Shown: positions 10,671 through 24,302 of the stretch, one piece after another
Position numbering within the stretch: the stretch's first letter is position 1
How the letters are laid out: the number at the start of each line of letters is the position of its first letter
Assembly: GCF_021018805.1 (NCBI RefSeq)
Contig: NC_086250.1
Coordinates: 65,483,322 to 65,547,321 of the forward strand
Length of the DNA stretch: 64,000 bases
Direction of reading: 5' to 3'
Origin: Prinia subflava
Lineage: Eukaryota; Chordata; Aves; Passeriformes; Cisticolidae
Made by a program: the position numbers and the translations under genes
The notes under the pieces: model-generated
Database searches by the model: none
Told to the model about the DNA's origin: nothing
The model's input: only the letters and a program-made list of their open reading frames with translations

Positions 10671-13600
10671 TTTTGGGGTAATTAGGGATATGTTTTGCAT
10701 GAAGAATAACACAAAATTCAGTTGAAGAATATGGTTTCAGCTAAATATTTTAACAGTATGACGCAACTATAATAAGAATATGTCTGAGAAGAAGTCATGT
10801 AAAAATTGAGTAAGGGCCCTGAGATATGTCTTTGTACAATACCTTTATAAATCATTCCTGCTCAACCAAGTCAGCATCCTGCTATGCACAGCTGCTTGCC
10901 CAGAGAAGTTCAAATAGAAAAAATATAGAAAAAAATAATGGGAAAAACCACTATACAGCTGAAAAATTAGGCAAGCACAGTTTGTACTGGATAATTAGTC
11001 ATGTATTGGCAAGTCCTGATTATCCAGGGTGTCACCAGCTCAGAAGTCATTTGACATTCTGATTTAGCCTGTACATATCTAGTCACATGCTAAATAAAAC
11101 AGTCTTTGCTAATGCTGTTTTAGCATAAGGTTCTTTATCTGTTTAGAAACTCCTGCCAGTGTTTTGGAATTTCAGCATACAGAACAATTGGAGAAGCAAG
11201 TCCTTAACTAAGCCACCTAGAAATTTCTCTGCTCATACAAAATGGGTTATCCATATGCAGTCATCTATCCTATGACAGTTCCTCACACTTTGTTGAGCTG
11301 AGCCAAGAAAAATGCAGGTAAGATCCAGAGAGGCAATGGTAACTAAAACAAGGTTTGTTGGATTGCAATTAAAGGTTAATTAGATTAAAAAAAAAAAATC
11401 ACAGATAAAAATGACTCTTGCAACTTTGATTAAAAACAAAAAAGTCCATTTCAGAGAATGCCCAAGGAAAATCCTTCTCCATGAGTGTGGACAGAAATGG
11501 TACTTTTGGAGTGAACACAGGAACTTTACACATGGGCCAGGTAATAATGTTATCCAAACAGTTAGATACATTTTGGAACTTAGGAACTACCGGAACACTG
11601 AACTGAATTTAATAAAATCTATTCCAGTGGACATACACAGAAGATGAGCAAGGAGTGCTTTATCCATTTGTAAAACAAATGACTGAAGTTTTTTTACCAT
11701 TTCTCCAGATGCATTAGATTAAAACGAGATCGAGCCAAGGAGACGGTTTCAGACTGCTAAGAGCAAATACTCCATTAAAAGCAGATTAACGCTGAAAGCA
11801 CAATTGTTCTACACATTTTTCTTATAGATTTTAGTGTCACCTACTAGGGTGCAAAATACAGATGATGACTGGAAATGCTAGGTCAGGGACTAAAGGTGAA
11901 TTCAAGGTGAGAAATGTCTTAAGAATAGAAAGAGAGAAAGAAACACTAAGTACATCCAGCCAGAAAATCTATAAGATGAATTGGTATCGTGGTGTAGTTT
12001 ATGCTTTCCCCTTAGGGATAGTGTACTTAGTACGAAGTAGAAGATATCAATGCCAGATCTTAAATGAGAAGAGTGCTTTTGCTTTTTTGCTGTGAGCAGA
12101 ATTTAGCAATATCTAAAGGGAAATACAAGGGTCTAGATTATATTTATTGTAAGACAAACAAGAAATTGAAAGTGGGAAAAATATATTAGCATAGATTCAT
12201 GACAGCTGGATATGTAGAGAGAGATGACAGGTTTTCTAGCATTTGCATTCTTTAAACACTATTCTAGATTAATAGGCTTCTATTGGCTAGAGTTTGATAT
12301 TCGTAGATATTTATATTAGTTTTTCCTCAAATATTTAAGGGATAGTCAAGAATTATTATTGAGATTTCATTTTACTGGCAAACAAAGATCTATCTCTAAA
12401 ATATTGGCAGGTACTCCATGTTTCAGGAAGAAATCACAAGAGCAGGAAATCTCACTGGTAAAGTATTTTTATGGCAATAACTGAAAAAATCTTTTAGTCT
12501 GAGTAGAATTTTTAAAGTCTATCTGCCTCTAGATAAAAGGCATGTTATGTCTTTAGGAATAGGGAAGGGCAAGAATGAGGAATAATACTTAGAAATAAAA
12601 GCAGTAGACAAATAGCTACTTGCATTATTCATGAATGGTCATTTGACTCAGAGGTCAGAGTTTTGATCCATCCACCAATTGTTATAGCTCAAATAACATC
12701 AGCACGCAGCAATCACTGACTTAGACAGCAGTAAAAAATAAAACCTACTGGCACTTGACAATAGTTTGGAATAGTAAAAGTGGTATAGTGATATGGCAAG
12801 TGAGGTCAATGTCTCGTTAGGAGCTGTAATTGTTTACGAGGCTGTCTGGAAAAGCAGGTTTTGATGTTTATGTTCAAAGTTCTTGGTGAGCAGAGATTTG
12901 GCCAGACTGGTGGAAAAAGTAATGCTTTTTAAAAGAAGTTCAGCTTTCAGAATGATTTCCAGCCCTTATATTTTTGTTCATCAAGGATGAATGGCCACTA
13001 GGACTGCAAAGCAGTCCTTGGGGCTTATGATTTAGGCATAACAAAACCAGTTGACAATGTAGCTGTAGATCTAGTACCAGTGATTTTAAGCTTCTTATTA
13101 AGACATGTTCTCAAATACAATTTTTCTGACCAGCCAGTTAGTCAGATTCTTTAGAAACACATACCTATTTCTTCCCTTTTTCTGTTTGGTTACAATGTTG
13201 TTTGCTTTAAGTCCAGAAAAGACTTTTAACAATAATGCTGATTATTTCTGTCACCTGTGGCTCAGTGGATGGGCTTAAGCCGTTCAGTGAACGTATGTTT
13301 GGAGCCCAGACAAAACCTCAGTGGAAACAGAACTAGACATTCAAAAGTCCATGCCATGTTTATGTAGTATTTTCTAATACTTCACATGCAATTACAGTTA
13401 GTGTCTGGCTGCCCTCTAACTTACCTGCCTCTGCTTTGTGGTTTCCCTAGTCAATAATTTAAACACAGAAAAAGAAGAAATGTTTTTATCTCTGTCTGTT
13501 TTATGGATTTTGGGAGCTGAGTCAAAGCGAATTTACCAATGGGTCAGACAGGGATGTACAAAGATGAAAATAGATTTCAGACCTGTTATTTAATTCAGGA

Positions 13601-16600
13601 AGCATTTGCAGGTGGCCAATGTTAAATATTTTCATCTATCCCTAGTTTTACTGAACTAGAGATTACTTTTCCCTCTGTAGTGAAATCAAAACCTCAGCAG
13701 TCATGGCTAGTGTAAACTGAAGTCTTGTTTTCAGAAAGAGATGACCCTAAAAATTAAAATTTATTATCAGGTCCAAATTTTTTGGCCAAAAAACCAATTT
13801 TGGACATACAGTTATATTAGTTGCAACAGAATTTGAGTTTGTCATTAAGTTCATGCATGGCTCCATATCACTGTTTTTCTGAAAGATGAGGACATCCAAG
13901 TTCATTCCTCATTCTAAAAAGTAGAAAATTATTATATGGTCTTATTTTCCCCTAACTGTGTATGACTTGGCTGTAGCTCCCTTTGCAAGAACAAATTGTT
14001 TAAATCAAATTAAGGTTTGTATACCAATAGCAGTGGTAAAGCTACTTCAAAGTATGTGCAGAAAAATATCTGGCCTTCTGCCTTTTCCTTGGAGAAGATG
14101 TGGAACAGCTGCTGGGCCAGGGAGCTCTGGCTCTGCTCAGGGAAAACTCGCAGGGATTGCTGTAAAGGTGGGAGCTGCCAGTGCCACAGTTCTGCAGCTC
14201 ACTCCTCACTTTGCCATGGCATTTGTCTGTGGCAGGAAGTACAGATAGGTGCTTGTGGCTGTCAAAATATGCCTCCTGTTTGTAGCTTAGGTTCCAATAT
14301 TTCCACAGTCAACATAAACTTGTAAGACCTTCACCTAGACTACACACATGGTTGGCTAAGATTCCTGTTATAGTTAATTTTTGAGCTAGTAATAATTAGA
14401 TTCTGTTATGGTCAAAAGGAAGGAGTAGAAAGTAGTATGGTATGAGTGATCCTTTGGTAAATATATTGTTTAAAATAGATCAGATAAATCACTTTCTAGA
14501 AGTAATTTTTTTTTGTCAATCTACAAAAGAAGTCTTGACATTAGTTAATACACAGGTATCCACATTGTAAACTTTTAATATTAGGTCAGATGAATCCCAA
14601 CATTTGTGCAGAAAATAGTCACAGTGACTTAGAATAATTTGATGAGACTGGAAATAAGTTGAATTAAAGATGAGTGGAATTATTCTTTCAAGAGGTTATA
14701 CAAAATAGCTGTAGAAAACGTAAGCCTGAAAGTTTAGAGAATGCAGATATTACCAGTGCACATTCAAATACTAAATGTTTTTATGATTCTATGTTCTCTA
14801 CATGGATGCAAATGTTGGCATGTTACTTTAAATCAACATCTAGTATGGGACATTGGCCAGGGATGGGTATTTAGCAATAAGTATATAAAGCTGCCTTATA
14901 GAAAACCATCCAAGATATTTTCAGTGGGAAATTTCTCCTTACCCTCTACCAGATAATGGTATGTTGATGACCCATACAATAAGGGAGTGGATAAAAAGGA
15001 CCAAGTAGAGGAGAATCTCACTTAATAAAGGAGGTTCACAACAAATTCTGCTGGAGTTGTGATCTCCTCAGTGCTCAGAGAAGAATAAAACTTAAAAAAT
15101 ACACTGCTAGACTACTTGCCTATGTTTTACTCTTGCTGCTCTTTTGTTAATTCCTCCACGCAAACAGACATATGAATACACAGGTTTTGTATTGCTGTGC
15201 TGGTATGTTAATACTGCTACAGGACTTAATTAAATAAATAAAGTATTTGGTTGGAACAGTGATATATTATTAAATTTTATTTTCCTTCTTTGGTTGGAAG
15301 AAATGCAGAGTTCATAGCATTTAGCTTGGGTGAGGTGGTAGTATTAGAAATGAGTTAGTGAAAACAGCTTAACTGTCCTCTGTATAAAGAATAAAGTTGG
15401 TAAACAAATCCCACTTGGGTCACAAGCAGACTGCAGAGCTTTGGCAGCCTTGCTTTTGTATTATTTTTGCCTTGTGTTGTTTTTTTAATTAAATGAAGCA
15501 AGGCAGAGCATTCAGAGCATGAGTCAAGCTATTGCTAAAAGTATTAAATTAGATTAGTTTGGCATTTAAGTCCCAGCAATTTTGACTCAGATTCTTGGAC
15601 TGTAAAGAAGGGAAGCCTTGAGGAATGAGGCTGAGGTCATTTCTTCTGAAAAGTCAAGTCCACATAAGCATCAACACAGAATATTCTTCTTAATGCTATT
15701 TCTCTCTCATCCATGTGCCTTGGTTATGCAGTATATCTTAGCAAGACAGTTTATTAGATGTTTCTGCACATAATTTGGGAGGGGAGAGGAGAGAGGAAAT
15801 TACATGACATTATACATGGGGTGTGTGTAGGGCAAAGACACTGTGTAAATCCTCTGAGGTTTTTTCATGGTACCAAGTGTCCTTTTTCAGAATGTTTCCA
15901 TCCACTGAGCCTGCTCTCCTACAGTATTGAGAGCTTGTGTTGCCTCTGTTCCAGCTCTATACACCTCAGACTGCACAACAGGAGGCTTCCCTAAAAGGGG
16001 AAACTAGCTTCATCTTAGGGGTGGCAGAGATACCTACACTAAAAACTATCTAGAATAATTTAAATTTCACTACAGCTCATAAATTGGAAAGATCCTCTTC
16101 TGCCTTTATGGCGTTTGTGTTTCTTTTTTTTTTATTATTTTTCTTTTGCTTTTCTTCTTGGTGGATGTGAACTCAAGAACTGTAGTTTTAATATAAGGTG
16201 AAAAAGCAGAAACATTTAGAAAAAACCAGAGGATGACATAAGGCTTAAAGGTTAAGTAGGTTCAGCCCCTCTGATCAAAAAAATAAGAAGTCATCTACTT
16301 TATACAGGAACATAATGACCTTTCATTTATTTACCACTGTCTGACAGTAAACCCTCTGTGCCTTCAGATGTTTGCAGAGCAGAGCACCCAGCTCTGACCT
16401 CACTTCTTACTGAGACTTTCCTGTTATTCTAAGGCCAATATTTACCAGCCATGACTACTGATGCTTATAAGGCCATATGCTTTTTCTGCAAGGAAGACTG
16501 TCCAATTTGGGAGGAAAATTACATTTCATTTAAAAATTTTCACTTATCTGAATAAATCTAAGTATGGATAATGAACATTTTTTTTCAGAAAAGAAAGTAC

Positions 16601-17327
16601 CTTAGATGATCTATTTTTGAAATTACATCCTACCATTTCCCATGCTTCTTTCTCTTTAAGTTACCTTCTATTAGGAATGCAGTTTTACAGCCAAGGTTTG
16701 TGATAAAAAGATTTAAATTTATTGTATGCCAGTTGTGAAGTATAGGTCATCATTAGACAGTAAGTAACAGAGTTTAAGGTGTCCAGTGATGAGATTTTGC
16801 TATACTGGAAAAATTTTAAGCACATCCCTTTAAAATACCAAAACCTTAGGCTTAGCCCCACTCTACCAGAGGTGCAAGGAAAGCCACTGCCTTCATAAAC
16901 AGGAGTAACAGGGGAAAAGAAAAAAGAAAAGACATTACATCCCACCTCTGTTCTTCTTTGAAAGTTCACAGACCAAAGTATTAAAGTGTTTCCTTAGTGT
17001 TCCCTCCCCAGCAGAGCTCAGAGCTGAGTCCTACGCCACAGGTCTGACTCCAAGGAGGCAACCTACAGGCAAGGAGTGTCACATTTCCACCTGGCAGCTT
17101 CTAAACTTCCTGGCTGTAAAATGCAAAGCCAGAACTGCATGAGCACTGATTACTGAAGGTCTGGAGCAGATGTTTACCCTTCCAGCAAGTTCTTTCTCCA
17201 ACAGTCTTCCAGTGATGCAAGTAAAGAAGTAATGAAGCCCAAACTTGCAGAGTTCAGAAGAAAGAGGATTTATTTATATCTTTTTAAATAAAGATGCTTT
17301 TAGAGCAGCAAAGGTTACTAAATCTTG
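10671..17327. other. AT-rich non-coding stretch, nothing recognised
   Basis: No gene or named repeat is visible. A patch of higher GC at about 14.08-14.25 kb is covered by two overlapping plus-strand ORFs of about 100 codons in different frames, neither recognisable. A T-rich low-complexity run lies near 16.12-16.16 kb. The sequence around 16.98-17.2 kb is also GC-richer but holds nothing I can identify. Confidence 0.55.
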
Positions 17328-17422
17328 TAAAGAAAAAAAGGAAAAAAAAAAAAAAGAGAAAACAAAAATCCCACAAACAACAACCAACCAACCAAAACTA
17401 CCAAAACCACCAAACCAAAAAG
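17328..17422. repeat. A-rich to CA-rich low-complexity tract
   Basis: A purine A/G run grades into a CAA/CCAA/CCAAA-rich run. It yields a lysine-, threonine- and proline-rich ORF that is purely a by-product of composition. No retroelement body is recognisable immediately 5' of it. Confidence 0.75.
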
Positions 17423-18599
17423 ACATCAGTGACCATGATGGGAAACTCTATTTCATTTAACCACTGACTCTTCAGCTATACCAGCATATCAGTGTTCATC
17501 TTACTCTGTTGAAGACCAATTTTTTTTTATGTCTAATATACTACTGTTGCTCTTTTCACCCATAACAAATTATGCAGAAGTGAATATATTCCAAACAACA
17601 CTAGTAAGAAAGATAATCTTGAAATCAGGATTAGTCTATAATAATTTTTTTGGCCAGATTAAAATTAAGAAAATAACATGCATCCCAAAAAACTCAAATT
17701 GTGATAAAAGTAATTTTAAATGAGTCCCTGCAGAGCTATTCCAAGAGTCTTTTCTTGGCACATGTAGGAGGCAAGTGCTCTATTAAGGAAGGAGAAAACA
17801 ATTCAAGGATTGCAGCAAGTCAATATTTGCTTCCAGAAAAAATAATGACAACAAATCCAAAACAAATCTTAAAGACTGAAAAACCAAATAAACAGCCCTC
17901 CTACCCCTCCAAACCAATACCACCTAAAATTGAATAAAAGAGTAGGTCTTTGGCACATAATTCTTCCTTTATGACTGGATTTTTAAAACAAATAAATAAA
18001 CAAAGAAACAAATAAATAGAATTGTACAGCAGCAGAATGGCACTACTTGTAGAGGAATATCTTCTTCAAAGTGTAGATGTTGAATATTCACTATTATGAT
18101 AATCCTGAACTAATAAGTGACATATTCCTTACTCATTTAAACATAAAATTTTTGCAATTCTCTACTATCTCATCAAAATCACAATTTTTTTTCACAGAAA
18201 TGTTCATCTTGGAATTTTTCCATGAAAAAGAACTGTGAGAAAATAATAATGTTTTTTACCTTGTTACAAATGCATGCCAATTTTTTAAAAAATGAAATTA
18301 TTTTAGTGGTTTTATTAGAGGCAGTTTCCTTCTTCCAACTGCCACCATTATGGAAAAAGAAAAATAAGACAAGAAGTATCAACTATCAAAATTTGAAAAA
18401 CAATTTTAATACCTAGAACTGTTTCCATAAAGTTTCAAAAAATCGCACAAATATGGCCGACGAAGTTATGATCTAACATATGCAATGAAAATTCTTCAAC
18501 TGATACTTTTCTAAATATAACTTCTACATCTTTAAAAAAAAAGTTTTAAAGTTCTGTTACCATATGAATTCTCAGAAGTGGCATCTTTAGTCTGAGCTA
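17423..18599. other. AT-rich non-coding stretch, nothing recognised
   Basis: Very AT-rich, with (AAAT/AAAC)-like simple sequence near 17.99-18.02 kb. No gene is supportable. Confidence 0.55.
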
Positions 18600-19320
18600 A
18601 ACATACAGCTGAGACTGTCTCCTGTTCAAGGCTGGGATTCAGGGCTTAGGCAGCCACACCTGCCCCATGGACTCCCACGCTGGAGCTGAGCAGGAGAAGG
18701 TGGAGGCTGGTTTTTCTGCCATAACAGTCTCGTGGCTATAATTCTATTTTCACTGGGGAAACTTGGATACAGTCCTTCCTTATCCAGCAGTTTGAAGTCT
18801 GTTTCAGAGAAGAGGTTGCTAAGCTGTGATCTGTTCTGGAGGAGAGGAGCCTGAATCCCTCCTGTGCTGTTCCCTGCTGTGCTGTCACTCACACACGGCA
18901 CCAAGGACATACAGAGCTCTCATGCCAAGGACAGCCAGAGAACCAGCAGACACAAAGCTCAGCTGTGCACCAGCTCCCCAGTTAGAGCAGCATCCCCAGC
19001 CTGGCAGGGAGACCATTCAGGTGGGTCGTAATTACATCAAACACCTTTTTCCTGCCCCTGGACATGCTGCAGGGAAAGTGACTGTGCCAGTGCTCCAGGG
19101 TGAAGCCTCCTTTAGGCTGCAGGGCTCCACGTGATGGGACACCATGCATTGTTCTGGGTCAGTGCTGCTCAAGGACACAGCCTGGCTCAAGCAAGAAATT
19201 CCCAGAGCAAGTGCAGCAGGCACAGTGGATGGGACACTGTGTTGTGCACTGGGTCAGGGCTGCTGAAGGACACAGCCTGGCTCAAACAAGAAATTCAAAA
19301 TTCAACAACTAACAACCCTC
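18600..19320. other. GC-richer block with tandem duplication, origin unknown
   Basis: This ~700-bp block is clearly GC-richer than its surroundings and is full of CTG, CAG and CAC trinucleotides. ORFs of 60-100 codons exist on both strands in several frames, which argues against any one being coding. A 95-bp tandem duplication lies at its right end. Composition and sharp edges would suit a decayed LTR or other insertion, but I recognise no family landmark, so I leave it unassigned. Confidence 0.35.
19133..19295. repeat. 95-bp-period tandem duplication (two partial units)
   Basis: Segments 19133-19200 and 19228-19295 are each 68 bp and align without gaps. Both start 'gatgggacac' and share 'aaggacacagcctggctcaa' before 'aagaaatt'. 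The period is 95 bp; about ten differences between units suggest an old duplication. Confidence 0.9.
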
Positions 19321-22300
19321 CCTAAGCTGGTAAGATCTTGGTACTGCTGCTTAGAAAACAGTCCCCATGAAATTACCCAGCAACTGAGAGTCAAAAGTAC
19401 TCAGTTAATAAAAGAAGCATTGTTAAATTAAATCTAATAGACTTTCTTGATAAGGCACACTGCATAACTAAGAGCGGGTAGTCTCAGCACCTCTAGCTAT
19501 GTTGTTCTCTGGCTGACATGAACTATTTAAAACAGTTATGCTGCACTGTGCACAAAATGAAAATAAGACTTTGTAGTTTCAGAGAAAGTTAACATAGAAG
19601 AAAATTACACTTAAATGACTTAGCATTATGGCAGGTAGAGCTTCAAACTTTTAAATCAAAAATTATATAAGAAAAAGCAAAAATGGTTAAAAAGCAAGAC
19701 GAGATTAATAAAAAATACCTACTTTTACTTCCATTATGATAAATCCTCAGCTTGTTCCTGGAGAGATCTCATGTGTCTGAATGCTGTGGGGTGGAATCTG
19801 TCTCCACCTACACAAGGCACTCTGTAATGTGTCTTGTGCAGGGCCATTCTTGGCACTGACCCATGGTGCAGGTTTGCTCCCCGCATCATCAATCAAGGAG
19901 GCAATTTGAACACCAAGGTGGATGGACAGCCCCATTAACTCCCTCTCCACCAGGGCAATTTACTAAATATAGAAGTGTACCAGATTTTTTCTTTGGGAAT
20001 TTTGGTTGTAAACAGAGAAACACAAAAGCCACAAGTAGTGGTGAGTGTTTTCATTCTAAATTTGTGCATGGCTATTTTTAACTGCGGCAGGACTTGTTTT
20101 TTGAAAGTGAGGAAGAGGAAATAGCTATAGAGAGACACTTTCTCCTTTAGGTGAACTAATGTGCAAAATAATTGCATGACATTATTCTTCACCTACTCTG
20201 AGGGTTCACTCAAATAAAAGATTTGATTCTGGAACTGAAGTTCACATTGAGGTAAGGAAACTCCCTGAGTAACCCTCTGTGCTTCTTCTTCTTAAGGGAA
20301 CATGGAGGGGGCTTTCATTAGCTAAGCAAGTTGGATAAAGGTATTGTGCTGGTACTAATTACTTAAGTATCAAGCCTCCAGTCCAACCACAGCAATCTTA
20401 TAACACTGCTAGCAAGCTATATTCAGGCAGTGTACCACACAGAAAGACGTTAAGAAGTCCAAGACTTTTTAAGGTAAAGAGCTCTGTGTGTTTTAAAAAG
20501 AAATCTTCACTTTCTCTGTGTGTTTTGATAAGAAAGGGACACAAGAAGTAAGCCTTTCACCATTTCTAAAGATTCATTGTGCTGTATGGAATGGATTTTG
20601 CTGTCTTAGGCATAAGTATTACACCTACATAATTCCAAATTTATGCTGGAGTTCCTTTGATGTTCATGCCAAGAGATTTGGGCCCTACATCTAAAATCCA
20701 GTATATTCGTGACACAGAAGTTCTTAACATCCAAAATGTGGCTGTAGCTGTCTGTGAATCAGCTGTCTCTGCTGTGTTGGGCATAGCACCATCACTGCCT
20801 GCAGAGCTACAGACACCTACTCAAAGTGAGGATCTCATTTCCTTTTGCACTTGAGCAGAGATGGGAGCTGTTAGCCAGTGTATAAGAGGTGGGTTAGGCT
20901 ACAGCAATGTTTCCTGGCTCACCAAAGGGAACTAAATTATTTTGAAATTATAAACCCTAAATACTAGGATTTAGAACAAGTGACACCGTGAACATTTAAG
21001 GATTCTGAGCATTACTCTGGATAAACAGAAGTTTATAGCCTGGATGAATAAACCAATCCTTTCTTACAGAAGACGTTGCCTGAAAAAAATACAGAGAAGG
21101 AATCCCCCCTCTGGGACATATAACTACTGCACAGACATTTTCCCAAGGGGAGGGTACAGACAGATGGATGCAAATCCTCTGGCTTCTTTCCCCACAAGCC
21201 TTACTCCAGATTCCAGAGGAATCTTTGCTTGAAGGCGGATTGAGCAACTGCTAGAGCTACACTTTTCCTTGCAAGTAGCTGTGGAGCACAGCTCCTGCTC
21301 CAAGCAGAAGGGAAGCACATGGTTCTGCTGAATTCCCAGCTGTCCATCAACTTTTGGTTCAGGCTGGAGAATTTGGCTCTGAGGAAATGTGTTTAAGTTT
21401 ATCCTATCCACTGGTGGATAACAACAGCCATGCCTGTGTTACCTTGTGTAGCAGAGTAAATAATCAGTGCAAAGCTGGCAATTGCAGCTAGGCAAAGGGC
21501 AAGGTTTTTAGAAGAAGAAAAAGCTGAACAACTTCCTGGCCCTGAGTTTTGTATATTTCTTTACATTTATTACTCTGTTGAAACGTTTCCTCAAACCATA
21601 ATGATGCAACACAGAATCTCTTGTTCAGTTGAAACTGTAGATGGCAGAGAATACAGGGAACACAGCTCTAATCAAAGAAAATAGGAGTAGACATTGGATC
21701 TGATCGGGCAGTCTGGTTATTTTATAGCTATTCTGGCCTTAAGGAAACAGATTTCTTTCCAAACAGAACCTGTTAGAATACAGACATTTTTTGACATGCT
21801 GGAAGTCTGCATGTGTTTGATCCTGACCAACAATCCGACTGTATATCAACAGAAGGAAAGCACACATCTGCAACAACAGGCATGTTTACAATCATTTTAA
21901 TGACACCATTAGATTCTGTTTGCCAGTGTTCACTTATTTCAGACTTTTATACAAAAAACATGTGAGATAAGTTTACCACCTGTGCACAATGGAAACAACC
22001 CATTTAAATGAATAATTTTAATGGCAAACATAGCTCAATAGTTTTCTTCTGTTCACCAACATAATTGTGGAGGCACAATTGTGTTTACCCAGAATACACA
22101 GAGTTTTTGTGTTTCTGCAGAAGGTTTCTTTTCCATCAAGCCTAGGCTAAGATTTACTCCAAACAGTACTTAGAGTGCTTGAAAAATAAACAAATGTGCT
22201 TTAAAAATGGGCTACTTCAGGAAGTTTTTCAGGTGACAGGTGGGATTTGTTTTAAATGGGAAATCCAGTCTTAAAATACACCTGAAAACATCTACCTGAT

Positions 22301-24284
22301 ATGTTAAGCTCTTCTGGATTTAAATGTTTTTAAAAAGTTAAAGTGCTTGTCTTTGAGGGCTTGATATTGTTCCAACTGATGTCACTGGGAAAATTCAGGA
22401 TAATTTCTAGAGAGCACAATTTAAATTAAAAGTGAATGGGTGGTGAGACACAAAAAGACGGAGAGAGTGAGGATACAGTCACAGCAGATGTGATAAAATT
22501 CCTGATTTTTTGTAGTTAAGATACACACACACATCCTCCTCACTCAGAGCCTCATTGTACTGTTACTAAATATACACACAACTCAGGCATCAACTCTGCC
22601 TTATTGTGCAAGATAATCAAAGGACAAAACAAAAAAAAAGTGTCAGACATAAAAAATTTAGCTTCAGATCCATGAAGGTGTTTAATTCTCATCTACTGGA
22701 TGGATATTTATAGTCTAATCATTAAACATGTAATTAGCACTCCTAGAGAGAGAGCACAACACGGGATTACAGGTGATATTGCTGAGATGTTTAGAAGAGG
22801 TTATGTGCTACACAGTCCAGCTTTTTATGTAAAGGAAAATCATGATACTAATCCACAGCCCAGGTCTGTGCTGTTGCTTTGCACAAGGGCTCTAAAGAAA
22901 ACCTTTGCAACACAAAGAGCAGTGGTGAAGGAGTGAGCTGCACACAGGTCACCTGCCCACATCAACTGGTTTCTATGGAAGAGAATTCATCTGGGATCAG
23001 AACTGTACTGACATCCAGTCTCTGTTAATCTATGCATGATTTAACACCATTTTCAAAAGGAATTTCATTTTCTACAAAGATGGGGTTCAAAATGCATGTA
23101 AAATACTCATGAATTGATACTTCCACCTAAAAACTGTGGGGTTTAAAACTACAACAGAATAGAATAGATAATTACCTAAAACACAACTTTTTTGTATTTT
23201 TCAGTTTTAATAAATTAATTTCAGTGAGAAGTTCTGAGGTCTGGGGTTTGGGGTTGCTTTTGCATTTCTTTCAATTTTGATTCTTTTTAATTGCTGGAAA
23301 AACATACTATAAACTTTCAATTGTCATTGAAAAATTCAAAAGGAACAAACCTTCCTTTACCTTATACACACTATGTTTATTAAAGCCAGGCTAAGAAAAG
23401 AAAGAATTATTCTAGACTTTTCTTCACATGAAATTTGAAATTTCCTTTTCTTACTGTCTCTTGTATTATCTTATGTTCCTGGCAACAAACTCCACTTCTA
23501 CATTCCAGGCATGATACCATCTTCAGTTTTTTTCTGAAATAATGTCCATGCTAAATGCAAAATGGGATTTCACAGTTTTGTTAAGAATCCTAGTGAAAAC
23601 TGACTGTGAATCCTACAGTAGTAAAACTAAACTTTAAAATATACTCAAATACAGTCAAATCTTCCATGTAATCAGCATTTTAAATTGGTGGCACTAAATG
23701 CAGAAGACAGCTCTTGCTAGTTACATTTACAAACTGTTTCTCAAATCATAGCATGATTTAGCTTCTTGGACTATATGGTGTCTCAGAAATGTCAGGGGCA
23801 CTTTTTCAGCAAAGCATTTAATTGCACAATTACACGTGTTTTAAGTACCACTGAGGTATTTGAAAATGAATTAAAACAGGGTTTAAACATGCAATTACAT
23901 TTAAGCATAGTGTTAAGCACAATATTGAGCTGGGCTCTTTAACATTTCTAGTTTCCAAACAATCAGTAAGCCACTCTAAAGTATTTAAGGATGTTCTTTC
24001 ATATTTCACAGGTGTGTAGTTAAATAAAATGGACATTTTTTTTCTCCAGGCTGTTTTAAGTTATTTTTATAAGAAGAATTTTATATGCACTTCACTGAGC
24101 AAGTTCAGCAAGCTGAGCTCTGACACATGCAGTGTGTAAGCCAGGTGCTCGTGTTTGCCTGCTTGCCATGAATGCGTGACTTGTTAGGAAGCTGGAGTGG
24201 CCATCACCACCTCGCAGGCAGTAAATGTTACAAAATGTTACAATGCAAATAAATTAAAGTTCTGCAGTCAGTTTCTCACAACAC
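19321..24284. other. Non-coding stretch, nothing recognised
   Basis: No gene or named repeat is visible. Slightly GC-richer patches at 19.75-19.95 kb and 21.1-21.4 kb carry ORFs on both strands without recognisable content. Short CA runs occur near 22.52 and 22.57 kb. Confidence 0.55.
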
Positions 24285-24302
24285 TTTTTTTTTTTTTTTT
24301 TT
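24285..24302 (-). repeat. 18-nt poly(T) (poly(A) on minus strand) abutting CR1
   Basis: Eighteen consecutive T residues directly border the 3' side of the minus-strand CR1 fragment. On the element's own strand this is a terminal poly(A), which is not how CR1 copies usually end. Confidence 0.9.
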
